Assembly (NCBI GenBank): GCA_035758575.1
Contig: DASTXH010000017.1
Span: 1-64,000, forward strand
Source: JANWHZ01 sp035758575
GTDB taxonomy: Bacteria; Patescibacteriota; Saccharimonadia; Saccharimonadales; UBA4665
Direction: 5' to 3'
Length of the DNA stretch: 64,000 nt
The position numbers were made by a program, and so were the translations under genes. Each line of letters begins with the position of its first letter. Position 1 is the first letter of the stretch. Of the stretch, positions 15,427-23,651 are shown in pieces. The notes under the pieces were generated by a model. That model saw only the letters and a list, made by a program, of their open reading frames with translations, searched no databases and had not been told where the DNA came from.

Positions 15427-15501
15427 TGGTGCCCCCGAGAGGATTCGAACCTCTAGCTTTTCCTTAGGACGGAACTATTTTATCCATTGAACTACGGGGA
15501 C
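15427..15501 (-). tRNA. tRNA-Arg (anticodon CCT)
   Basis: Minus-strand cloverleaf: acceptor GTCCCCG/CGGGGGC, D-arm TAGTTCAATGG, anticodon loop GTCCTAA (CCT), T-loop TTCGAAT, discriminator A, encoded CCA. It lies 30 bp downstream of ndk; a GCGGCC/GGCCGC hairpin at 15506-15527 separates them. Confidence 0.95.
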
Positions 15502-15531
15502 TTGTTGCGGCCTTGTAGGCCGCAAAAAACA

Positions 15532-16092
15532 CTAGGCGTGCGTGAGGTGCTCGTGTGCCAGCTTGTAGTGTGGCATCAGCTCGTTTGGGGAGAACCATAG
15601 GGCGATCTCCTTCACCGCTTCCTCGGGCGAGCCAGAGGCGTGCACCAGATTGGCGCCGCCCTTGTTGGCAAGCGATGCGCGGCCGAGTGCAACATGCGCG
15701 TAGTCACCGCGGATAGTGCCTGGTGCAGAATCCTTCGGACCCGTACTACCGATCATCTTGCGGACAACCTCTACTACGTGGTCACCCTCAAGCACCATGG
15801 CGATAACTGGCGAACTGCGCATGAAATCGCGTGTTGCCTGCAGCACCTCGGTACCGATCTGCTCTTTGGTTTTGTCGTACGATATACCCCAGGCTTCCCA
15901 GTCTTTGGTAGTCTTATTGCCCATGATAGGGATAAGCTCATCGGTGTAATGCTGCTTCACCAAGTCTTCGGTGGGCGTCAGCATCTTCATTGCGACGATC
16001 TTAATGCCAACGCGCTCAAACCGACTAATGATTTCACCAACGAGCGAGCGCTGGACTGCATCTGGCTTCAGGACTACAAGCGTTCGTTCCAT
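15532..16092 (-). CDS. ndk: Nucleoside diphosphate kinase with central insertion
   Basis: 186 residues; the family is usually 140-155. It moves the gamma phosphate of NTPs to NDPs through a phospho-histidine. MERTLVVLKPDAVQRSLVGEI opens the protein, MVLEGDHVVEVVRKMIGSTGP follows, and the active His is in NLVHASGSPEEA (usual NxxHGSDS). An insertion of about 28 residues (near 54-85) lies before SSPVIAMVLEG. An AGGAGA ribosome site precedes the ATG, with TACAAT further up. Confidence 0.94.
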   Translation of the reverse strand: MERTLVVLKPDAVQRSLVGEIISRFERVGIKIVAMKMLTPTEDLVKQHYTDELIPIMGNKTTKDWEAWGISYDKTKEQIGTEVLQATRDFMRSSPVIAMVLEGDHVVEVVRKMIGSTGPKDSAPGTIRGDYAHVALGRASLANKGGANLVHASGSPEEAVKEIALWFSPNELMPHYKLAHEHLTHA

Positions 16093-16173
16093 GTGTGTTC
16101 TCCTATTTAATTTGCCCTCATTGTAACAGATGGAGCGCTATGCTTCCACTGGTAGGCGCGTTACAATAAACTC

Positions 16174-17088
16174 ATGCTTTTTACGAAGGCCAAAACCGAC
16201 TTTTTGGAATACCTGGAAATAGAGCAAAACCGCTCGCAAAAAACTATTGCCAACTACGACCACTACCTGACGCGGCTGGTGGATTTTGCTGGTGATATTA
16301 GCGTGAAAGACATCGATGCAGAGCTAATACGTAAGTGGCGCATCTGGCTGAACCGGCTAGGCACCAACAGTGCCGATGAGTTGCAAAAATCGACCTCGAA
16401 CTACCACCTCATTGCGCTTCGTAGCTTTCTGAAGTTCTGCGCAAAACGCGATATACCCGCGCTGCCCGCCGACAAGATTGAGCTGGCACGTACCAAGCGC
16501 AAACAAGTCACCTTTCTGAATGAAGATGAGTTGAAGCGAATATTTGACCAGCCAGATACATCGGGCATACAGGGCATACGCGACCGCGCCATACTGGAGC
16601 TGCTATTTAGCTCCGGCCTGCGCGTCAGTGAACTGGCCGGCCTAGACCGCGACCATATCAACCTCAAACGCCGGGAGTTCATGGTGCGCGGTAAGGGCCA
16701 GAAAGACCGGCCGATTTTTATCAGCCCTGAGGCCGCCCATTGGGTTGCGACTTACCTGGATCAGCGCAAGGATAATGGCCGGCCCTTGTTTATCCGCTAT
16801 AACGGCGTAAAAACCATCGACACTAGCGGCAATTATCAGCGTCTTACGGTGCGCTCCGTACAGCGACTGGTGAGTCATTACGCACTGTTAGCGGGTGTCA
16901 CCAAACACGTTTCGCCACATACGCTGCGGCATAGCTTTGCCACCGACCTGCTGATGAACGGCGCCGACCTGCGCAGCGTGCAAGCCATGCTTGGGCACAG
17001 CAATATCAGCACCACACAGATATATACACACGTCACCGACCCGCACCTGAAGTCAGTGCACGAGCGTTTTCACAACAGGCACATCTAG
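16174..17088 (+). CDS. xerD: Xer-type tyrosine recombinase
   Basis: 304 residues, normal XerC/XerD length. An N-terminal SAM-like core-binding domain (1-90) precedes a catalytic domain with the full active site: Arg in SSGLRVSELAGL, Lys in VRGKGQKDRP, HTLRHSFATDLL, His in LGHSNISTTQ and Tyr in IYTHV. It probably resolves chromosome dimers at dif; assignment to XerD rather than XerC is uncertain. TACAAT lies 6 nt before the ATG, suggesting a leaderless mRNA. It ends convergent with and overlapping by 4 nt the last pilus gene. Confidence 0.9.
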   Translation: MLFTKAKTDFLEYLEIEQNRSQKTIANYDHYLTRLVDFAGDISVKDIDAELIRKWRIWLNRLGTNSADELQKSTSNYHLIALRSFLKFCAKRDIPALPADKIELARTKRKQVTFLNEDELKRIFDQPDTSGIQGIRDRAILELLFSSGLRVSELAGLDRDHINLKRREFMVRGKGQKDRPIFISPEAAHWVATYLDQRKDNGRPLFIRYNGVKTIDTSGNYQRLTVRSVQRLVSHYALLAGVTKHVSPHTLRHSFATDLLMNGADLRSVQAMLGHSNISTTQIYTHVTDPHLKSVHERFHNRHI

Positions 17089-18152
17089 GGCTTGGGCGCA
17101 CCGACGGATTGCACCTGACAAAGGGGTATGTTTGAGCCGCCGGCACTCATGTCGTCGTACACACCGAAGTAGCCATTCGTAACACCAAAGCGCTTACATA
17201 CCGAGTCTTCCACAATGAGCGCGCCGCTAGGGATCTTATGTGCATTAGCCCCCGTTAGATCAACAGCCACTAATATGCGTCGCAGCACATCCTGGGCCTT
17301 GCCGGTAGAATCTATAGTGGCCTCGGCGCCGGTAAATGTCGTGCCGCCCGCTGCGCTGATGGACAGCTGGGAGTCTGTACGATATAGCGTAGTGACGCGC
17401 ATGTAGTACTCTGTGCCGCCTAGTCCGGTAATATTAGCGGTACACGTTGTGGCATTGCACTGTGCGGGCACGGCAGTACCACGGTCTGCCATAGAAGCAT
17501 TGTTGCCAATAGTCGTTGAGTTGAACGGCACGAAAAACATGGTGGCGGTACTGGCGTTCCAGTTTGCCCGGGCAAAGCTTGCTCCGTTTGCGTTCAGAAG
17601 GTCGACGCGCACAACTGGGTAGTCGCAGTTCCACTGCCCAGTACCTGTAGCTACAGGAAATTGGCCAAGGCTTCCAGCATTGGTGTAGCACCCGGCAGCG
17701 GAACCTGATGTAGTGCCAGCGGGTAATTTCCAGGTCAGAGTCAATTTGCCGAACGCGCCGCCGCTAGAAAGGATGGGTATGACTGTGGACGTATAGCCTA
17801 CGTTGTATACCAATGTCGCCGGCGCAACATTAATAAGAACACATGTATACGAGACGTTGTGGGTAGCGTCTACAGTACCGCTCAGCGTGTAGCCCCCTTG
17901 ATTGCCGCATACTGTCTTATTTTGGACAGGTTGGCCAGCGGTGATCAGGGCATTCATTGCCTCGCGAGCATCATTGACGCCGCTTTCAGCCGCATAATAC
18001 GCCTGCGCACTTAGTTGCTGGTCTAGCGTGCTGCGCTGCTCGTTCCGCGAAAGTTCTGCAAAACCCAATACGAGCAAGCTAATGACAATCATCATAATCA
18101 TGGTCACCATTATCGATACTACGCCCGCTTGCCTGTTTGCCTGTTTCATCAT
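17085..18152 (-). CDS. PilX-like minor pilus protein
   Basis: 355 residues. A short basic leader QAGVVSIMVTMIMMIVISLLVLGF is followed by AQAYYAAESGVNDAREAMN, the signature of the PilX N-terminal domain rather than a classical GFTLxE prepilin. The rest is Thr/Ala/Gly-rich, beta-like, with several Cys. PilX-type proteins sit in the pilus with minor pilins and affect assembly or adhesion. Last gene of the pilus locus. Confidence 0.78.
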   Translation of the reverse strand: MMKQANRQAGVVSIMVTMIMMIVISLLVLGFAELSRNEQRSTLDQQLSAQAYYAAESGVNDAREAMNALITAGQPVQNKTVCGNQGGYTLSGTVDATHNVSYTCVLINVAPATLVYNVGYTSTVIPILSSGGAFGKLTLTWKLPAGTTSGSAAGCYTNAGSLGQFPVATGTGQWNCDYPVVRVDLLNANGASFARANWNASTATMFFVPFNSTTIGNNASMADRGTAVPAQCNATTCTANITGLGGTEYYMRVTTLYRTDSQLSISAAGGTTFTGAEATIDSTGKAQDVLRRILVAVDLTGANAHKIPSGALIVEDSVCKRFGVTNGYFGVYDDMSAGGSNIPLCQVQSVGAPKP

Positions 18153-18183
18153 TATCCTTATGGTATCGTATTCTTTGCCCTTT

Positions 18184-18840
18184 TTATAGTAAGCGCTGCT
18201 GCACAGTAGTAGTCAGGTCGGACACAGCGCAAAATTTTGAACCGGCAGCATTCGAACACTGCTCATTGGCCCAATTAGTACCACTGGACACAGCAGGATA
18301 TAAAAGCGTGTCATCGCCATATATCACACGAACATGCACGGTATATACATCACCCACATTGTTGACATCCAACGCGCCCAAACGCATATATCGGCTCAGC
18401 AGCTCACGTGAGCCAGCAGGAACAGACGATGTCACCGGAAGCGACGGCACAGTACCGGCAGTACAACTGCTGGTACTGCCAACCACAAGCCCATGATATG
18501 CCTGATGTGCCGAAGCATTTGGACTGGCGTCCACCACTTGCTGCCCAATCTTGAAGGAGTACAGTGCGTTATCCACGCATAGCCCTGCAATACCACCGCC
18601 GCCAGCCGGAATAACAGTTACTGATTTGCTGAATTCTATTGCTTGGCTGATTTCTGCAATGATTGCCCGCGTAGCTGCCTGCGTTTTCGTGCTGGTGACG
18701 CCTTTGTAGTACTGATTACTGAACTGTGTAACACCTACGGCAACTACCAGCAGAATTACCGCAAAGACGGATGCAGCGATCATGAGCTCAAGGATAGTGA
18801 ACCCTGCCTGTCGTTTATGCATGGTACGATTCATGAACAT
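18184..18840 (-). CDS. Minor prepilin (type IV, PilW/PilV-like)
   Basis: 218 residues with a prepilin leader KRQAGFTILELMIAASVFAV: cleavage after Gly, Glu at +5, then a hydrophobic helix. The C-terminal domain has several Cys that could pair. It overlaps the preceding prepilin gene by 10 bp, so the two are probably partners of one minor pilin complex. Confidence 0.85.
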   Translation of the reverse strand: MFMNRTMHKRQAGFTILELMIAASVFAVILLVVAVGVTQFSNQYYKGVTSTKTQAATRAIIAEISQAIEFSKSVTVIPAGGGGIAGLCVDNALYSFKIGQQVVDASPNASAHQAYHGLVVGSTSSCTAGTVPSLPVTSSVPAGSRELLSRYMRLGALDVNNVGDVYTVHVRVIYGDDTLLYPAVSSGTNWANEQCSNAAGSKFCAVSDLTTTVQQRLL

Positions 18841-19709
18841 GTCCTGTTGCTCCGGATATCAAGCGTCACCAGCAGCTGGCGGCCAGAGCCACCGATAGTA
18901 ATCAGCCCTGATTGGTTTGTACCGCCGCTAGCGAAGCAAATCTGCACCCCCGAAGCCGGATTGATGGGTGCGTCAGCAGTAAGGTTCACGTCACGCAAAC
19001 TATTTGTAATAGATACTACTGCCTGGCTTAGTTGCTGGCCGAGGCTGGTACCCGGCAATGGAATAAGGTCTACCTGCTGGGCACCCGAGCTATAACCGCT
19101 GACACTGGCGGTATTGAGGCTGCCGGGTTCCATCATAAGACCCACCGCTCCGATATTTGCCCCGCCCGACTTCATCCATACGGTCGTCAGGCCGTATTCC
19201 AGTTCGCTGGCAGTGGAGTAATTTGTATAGTTGTTGCTTACACCGACAACGGTAGGGCTGACATTCTGGAATGGTGATGTTGCGCCCACGGTCGGCCCGC
19301 GTAAGCCCGCTACAGTGTACGTCTGAAAGACCTCTGGTGCTGTCCCCTGTACTCGAAATTGCAGTACTTTACCTAAGAATATGCAGTCCTGGTTGGAACC
19401 CTGCCCTGACGTACCACTGTTAAAGATAACTGCACTGCCGCTTGCAGCACAGGTGAAATTACTATTACTGGGATAAAAGCCCGCCGACACCTGGTTGACG
19501 GTTTGCTGAATCTGGGCCTGCACAGTTTGGATCGCATGGTTAAACTCAGCAGAATTCTGCCGACCCGCCAAGGTTGCTGCAATGGCGACAAAGAGCGCGC
19601 CGGTTATAGCCAAGACTATCATGGTTTCCACAATGGTAAACCCATTCCGGGCATCGTCCGTAGCGTAGCGGGCGCGTCCAACAGCCCAAAACCGGATGCC
19701 CAACTTCAT
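18831..19709 (-). CDS. Minor prepilin (type IV)
   Basis: 292 residues with an unusually long leader (about 23 residues) before GFTIVETMIVLAITGALFVA, processed after the Gly with Glu at +5. The globular part is Gly/Ser/Asn/Gln-rich. It follows the prepilin peptidase gene after 59 bp. A role in pilus tip or initiation is inferred from context. Confidence 0.82.
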   Translation of the reverse strand: MKLGIRFWAVGRARYATDDARNGFTIVETMIVLAITGALFVAIAATLAGRQNSAEFNHAIQTVQAQIQQTVNQVSAGFYPSNSNFTCAASGSAVIFNSGTSGQGSNQDCIFLGKVLQFRVQGTAPEVFQTYTVAGLRGPTVGATSPFQNVSPTVVGVSNNYTNYSTASELEYGLTTVWMKSGGANIGAVGLMMEPGSLNTASVSGYSSGAQQVDLIPLPGTSLGQQLSQAVVSITNSLRDVNLTADAPINPASGVQICFASGGTNQSGLITIGGSGRQLLVTLDIRSNRTCS

Positions 19710-19768
19710 GTTGCTAAGTATAGCATAAGCGCGTTGTCGACATATGACTTGCGACGCCGAAAAAATGC

Positions 19769-20632
19769 CTAACGCAGACCGAACAGCGCCAGATACCAGC
19801 CGATGATCTTCTCACCGAAGATTACAGTAAGGTATGTGCTAGCGAGCAAGAACGGGCCAAATGGTAACGGCGTTTTTGCATTTGCCTTACCACGGACCAG
19901 CAGCGGCACCGCCACAGCCGTGCCCAACAATGCCGCGCCGAAAAGCAGGAGGATTATACGCGGCAGGTCGCCGGCCAGTAGGCCCAGCACGATGGCAAGC
20001 TTCACATCGCCGAATCCTATCCATGTACCACGCGAGAATGTATGTAGCAAAAAGAACAGGCCCGATAGGCATACCGCAGCAGCCAAAGCATGCGCTGCTG
20101 CTCCCCAACCGCCCGCAACGAGAAAAACGTCAATCGCTATCTGTGCAAATGCAAGAAACATCAGCGGAAATACTATACGGTCGGGTAGCAAGTACCACTT
20201 TAGGTCGTATACCGCCAGCGCTACAAAACCTGTCAAAAATAAGAGCCAGAATCCGAAACCGATTGCCCCAGCCGCAGCGAATCCATCGGGCCGCCAGAGA
20301 AACGAGGCCACAAACAATAGTCCCGTTACAGCTTCGACCGCAGGATACTGCCACGCTATAGACTCATGGCAGTACCGGCACCTGCCTCGCAAGGTCAGCC
20401 AGCTTATTAGCGGCACAAGGTCTCTTGCCGCCAGTTGATGATGGCATTTCGGGCACATAGACCGCCCTTGCAGAATGGACAATTCGGCGGCATTCCTGCC
20501 CGTCCTATGGCTACTGGGGGTTTCATGGCCCTCTGCCAATTCTTCCTGTTCGTGCAACCGCCACACCAGGGCATTCACAAAACTGCCGAATATCAGCCCA
20601 AGCACACCTACTGCAATTGCCATACCAACCAT
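19769..20632 (-). CDS. pilD: Prepilin peptidase (A24 family)
   Basis: 287 residues, polytopic. It cleaves prepilin leaders and, in bifunctional members, methylates the new N-terminus. An N-terminal GSFVNALVWRL segment is followed by two CxxC pairs (CPKCHHQL and CRYCHESIAW) of the cytoplasmic domain. The catalytic Asp residues are in VYDLKWYLLPDRIVFP and GFGDVKLAI. It sits inside the pilus locus between the major and minor prepilin genes. Confidence 0.93.
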   Translation of the reverse strand: MVGMAIAVGVLGLIFGSFVNALVWRLHEQEELAEGHETPSSHRTGRNAAELSILQGRSMCPKCHHQLAARDLVPLISWLTLRGRCRYCHESIAWQYPAVEAVTGLLFVASFLWRPDGFAAAGAIGFGFWLLFLTGFVALAVYDLKWYLLPDRIVFPLMFLAFAQIAIDVFLVAGGWGAAAHALAAAVCLSGLFFLLHTFSRGTWIGFGDVKLAIVLGLLAGDLPRIILLLFGAALLGTAVAVPLLVRGKANAKTPLPFGPFLLASTYLTVIFGEKIIGWYLALFGLR

Positions 20633-20670
20633 GTCTTCAACCTATTCTACCGTAGTATCTTATAAATATA

Positions 20671-20701
20671 AAAGAGCTCCGCCTATCCGGCAGAGCTCTT
20701 G
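20671..20701 (-). terminator. Terminator after the major pilin gene
   Basis: Minus strand AAGAGCTC-GCC / GGC-GAGCTCTT hairpin followed by TTTTAT, 20 bp beyond the pilin stop. It likely reduces read-through into pilD so that the pilin is made in excess. Confidence 0.8.
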
Positions 20702-20720
20702 TACTATAGGTATCGATTAC

Positions 20721-21200
20721 TTAGGCACCCGTACACTGTACCGCGCCACCCTCAAGCTGGTAGTACGCAACCATATTACGCGGCGAGCCGGCAACAGGCG
20801 TATTGCCGCTGCAGGTAGCACCCGAGTAGAGGTTTACCGTCCCAATTGCTGGAGCCGTGGTTGAGATAGTACCCGTGGGGTTATTGACGGTCGTTATATA
20901 GTTGACGCGCCCGGTAGCACAGTTCGAGCCGGTAGTCGCGCAGCTGGCGCCGATAGTAACTGTACCGCCGCTGACGCCTGCCGTCGTAGGCAGGTTGCCG
21001 TTGTTATTGTTTTCATACTCGTTCACTGCACCGAGAATACTCGATACGTCATTCTTAATTGATGTATTGTGTGCGTTCCGCTGCAAGGCGGGTACCGCCA
21101 AGAAAACAATGAGCATAATAAGCCCAGCGATGGCAAGAACGATCATAACTTCGATGATCGTGAAACCGCTTGCTGCACGCTTCTTTATATTAGTGGTCAT
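20721..21200 (-). CDS. pilA: Major type IV pilin candidate
   Basis: 159 residues with the classical leader: short basic N-terminus, then SGFTIIEVMIVLAIAGLIML with Glu at +5. The globular part has paired Cys near the C-terminus, as in type IVa pilins. It is the shortest and most classical prepilin here, has its own AGGGGGG ribosome site, a 110-bp upstream gap with a possible -10 (TATAGG) and its own terminator; hence the call as major subunit. Confidence 0.85.
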   Translation of the reverse strand: MTTNIKKRAASGFTIIEVMIVLAIAGLIMLIVFLAVPALQRNAHNTSIKNDVSSILGAVNEYENNNNGNLPTTAGVSGGTVTIGASCATTGSNCATGRVNYITTVNNPTGTISTTAPAIGTVNLYSGATCSGNTPVAGSPRNMVAYYQLEGGAVQCTGA

Positions 21201-21310
21201 AGTGCAAATGCCCCCCTAGTGTTATGTGTTTGCCTTATATGCTGCTTATGTTTACCTATAGTAATTCATTGCGATACGTAAAATCAAGCGGCTACACTAC
21301 ACAATGCAGC

Positions 21311-22534
21311 CTATACGACGCTATTAACATGACTGGCTAGATTGTAGATAGGCAACAGAACAGCCGCGACTATGGCAAAAGCCACAAGACCCATCAGGAT
21401 CATCATAACCGGCTCGATGATCGTCTGAATGGCTTTTATTTCGTTGTCTAGCTCTTTCTCGTAGTAGTCTGCCGCCTTGCCCAGCATCTGTTCTAGAGAC
21501 CCGGACTGCTCGCCGATGCGCAGCATGTTTGGCACCAGCTCCAGGAAGTTACGATCGCCCTCGAGCGCCTGGCCAAGCGACTTGCCGGCTTTCACCTTCT
21601 CGGTCGCCTTTTCGATGGAACCCTGAACATGTACGTTGTCTACTGCCTTTGCGGTAATATCAAGTACCTGAATAAGCGGAACGCCACTCGCAACAAGCGT
21701 AGTTCCAGTCCGGCAAAAACGTGCCATGTACATCTTCATGAACAAGGGCCCCACCGGCCATGCGCGCATTTTTAGCCTATCTATCAGGGTCTTGCCCCCG
21801 AGTGTCTGGACCCAACGGTTCGTGAATATCGTCAATGCAACTAATATAATGATTACCAGCCACCACCAATGGATAACAAACGACGAAACGCTTAGCAATA
21901 TTTGCGTGATGAACGGGAGTTGCGCGCCGCCGCCAGTCTCGGAGTACAGCGTCTTCACCTGCGGCAGCACCTTCACCAGCATGAATATCACTACCGCAGC
22001 CATGACCACCAAAACGATGAGTGGATAGATCATGGCGCCGCGGACCTTGCTGACTACGTCGGCATCCTTCTCCTGTTGGTCCGCCAGGCGCTCCAATGCC
22101 TTGTCGAGCGTACCAGAAGCCTCGCCAGCAGCAATCAGACTGATGTATACCTGATTGAATACATCAGGGTAGCGCCCCATGGCTTTTGCGAGCGTGGAGC
22201 CGGATTCTACATCGCCGATAACGCGGGAGATGATCACCTTTAACGGCTTGCTTTCGGTCTGGTTGTTTACATTACGCAGCGACTGTACCAGCGGTAAACC
22301 AGCGTTCAAGAGCGTAGAAAGCTGACGGGAAAAAAGTACACGGTCTTTCGCTTTTACGCGGTTAAGACGACCCAGGATATTACTGGTGCCTTTCTTGCTC
22401 ACGGCGATGTCTGTGGGCACAAGCCCTTGGGAGCGGATGAGCTTTGCTGCGGACTGCTCGCTATCGGCTTCTACTGTGGCTTTTACGCGCTGTCCGCTGG
22501 CTGGGTCTCGTGCGGTGTAATCGAATGTCAGCAT
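21311..22534 (-). CDS. pilC: Type IV pilus inner-membrane platform protein PilC
   Basis: 407 residues, normal length. FDYTARDPASGQRVKATVEA opens the protein; two T2SS-F domains follow (from about 65 and 270), with LSTLLNAGLPLVQSL and CRTGTTLVASGVPLIQVL, and three membrane segments, the last near 375-397. It couples the PilB/PilT motors to pilin in the membrane. It follows pilT after 19 bp. Confidence 0.95.
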   Translation of the reverse strand: MLTFDYTARDPASGQRVKATVEADSEQSAAKLIRSQGLVPTDIAVSKKGTSNILGRLNRVKAKDRVLFSRQLSTLLNAGLPLVQSLRNVNNQTESKPLKVIISRVIGDVESGSTLAKAMGRYPDVFNQVYISLIAAGEASGTLDKALERLADQQEKDADVVSKVRGAMIYPLIVLVVMAAVVIFMLVKVLPQVKTLYSETGGGAQLPFITQILLSVSSFVIHWWWLVIIILVALTIFTNRWVQTLGGKTLIDRLKMRAWPVGPLFMKMYMARFCRTGTTLVASGVPLIQVLDITAKAVDNVHVQGSIEKATEKVKAGKSLGQALEGDRNFLELVPNMLRIGEQSGSLEQMLGKAADYYEKELDNEIKAIQTIIEPVMMILMGLVAFAIVAAVLLPIYNLASHVNSVV

Positions 22535-22553
22535 ATATCTTTCTGCCTACCGG

Positions 22554-23627
22554 CTAGCTTCTCATTAACCTGTCCAATTCATCGATGTCTACAGCATAGT
22601 TGCGCGCTTCATCATACGAGATAGTCCCCTCATGGATAAGCCGGGCGAGCGTCTTGTCCATGCTTTGCATGCCAAACTCGGCACCGGTTTGGATAACAGC
22701 ATCCAGCTGATGCGTCTTACCTTCGCGGATGATATTGCGTACAGCCGGCGTGACCGTCAAGATTTCTGCAGCAGCTACTCGCCCACCGCCGATTGCCGGT
22801 ATCAGTCGCTGCGAACATATGGACATCAGGATGTTCGATAGCTGCGAACGGATCTGCGGCTGCTGGTGCGGCGGGAATACGTCAATCATGCGGTCGATAC
22901 TCTGGGCGGCACTGTTGGTATGCAGTGTGGCAAATACGAGGTGACCGGTTTCTGCAATCGTGATGGCGCTGGCGATGGTCTCTAGATCACGCATTTCACC
23001 GATCAGTACAACGTCCGGGTCTTCACGCAGGGCCGAACGCAGCGCAGCGCTGAATGAATAGGTGTCGTAGTGCACTTCCCGCTGGACAATGACTGACTTA
23101 TTGGATTTGTGCGTGTATTCGATAGGATCTTCGATGGTAATAATGTGCGCCGCACGCTCCATATTGATCTTATGGACGAGCGCGGCAAGGCTCGTGGATT
23201 TACCTGAACCGGTCGGGCCGGTCACCAGTACCAAACCGCGCGGATAGTCGGCGAACTTAGCCACTACCTGGGGCAAACCGAGCTGCTCTATGCTCAATAT
23301 TTCGTTGGGAATAAGACGAAGGGCCGCAGCTAGATTCCCACGTTCGTGAAAGGCGTTCACGCGGAAGCGGCCCATATCGCCGAACGCGAAGCTAAAGTCG
23401 AACTCTTTATCTTTTAATAAAATCTGTTTTTGGTCTTCATCCAACACGGCAAAGATAAGCGCTTCTACAACTTCGTCACTCATGGGTTCGGCGCCGCTAA
23501 CCGCAGTAAGCTTACCGTCGACGCGCAGCATAGGCGGTAGGCCGACCTGCAAATGCAAGTCCGACGCTTTGCGCTTCACTACCTCTTCCAACAGTATTTC
23601 GATTCTTGGTTGACTCTGCGCTTGCAT
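22554..23627 (-). CDS. pilT: Type IV pilus retraction ATPase PilT
   Basis: 357 residues. Walker A GPTGSGKSTSLAALV near 138, Asp box ITIEDPIEY, Walker B DPDVVLIGEMRD, a His box GHLVFATLHTNSA and the PilT-specific AVRNIIREGK motif (usual AIRNLIRE). Its presence indicates that the pilus can retract, giving twitching or DNA pulling. It lies between pilB and pilC. Confidence 0.96.
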   Translation of the reverse strand: MQAQSQPRIEILLEEVVKRKASDLHLQVGLPPMLRVDGKLTAVSGAEPMSDEVVEALIFAVLDEDQKQILLKDKEFDFSFAFGDMGRFRVNAFHERGNLAAALRLIPNEILSIEQLGLPQVVAKFADYPRGLVLVTGPTGSGKSTSLAALVHKINMERAAHIITIEDPIEYTHKSNKSVIVQREVHYDTYSFSAALRSALREDPDVVLIGEMRDLETIASAITIAETGHLVFATLHTNSAAQSIDRMIDVFPPHQQPQIRSQLSNILMSICSQRLIPAIGGGRVAAAEILTVTPAVRNIIREGKTHQLDAVIQTGAEFGMQSMDKTLARLIHEGTISYDEARNYAVDIDELDRLMRS

Positions 23628-23651
23628 GTTTGTTACTCCACCCTTCTTTGC

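Noticed and set aside
15506..15527. GCGGCC/GGCCGC hairpin between ndk and tRNA-Arg as a terminator
   Set aside because: There is an A-run on the plus strand and no T-run on the minus strand after the stem, so it does not fit an intrinsic terminator for either direction.
16174..17088. Integrase of a mobile element
   Set aside because: Length, domain layout and isolated position fit housekeeping XerC/D; no other mobile genes or att repeats flank it.
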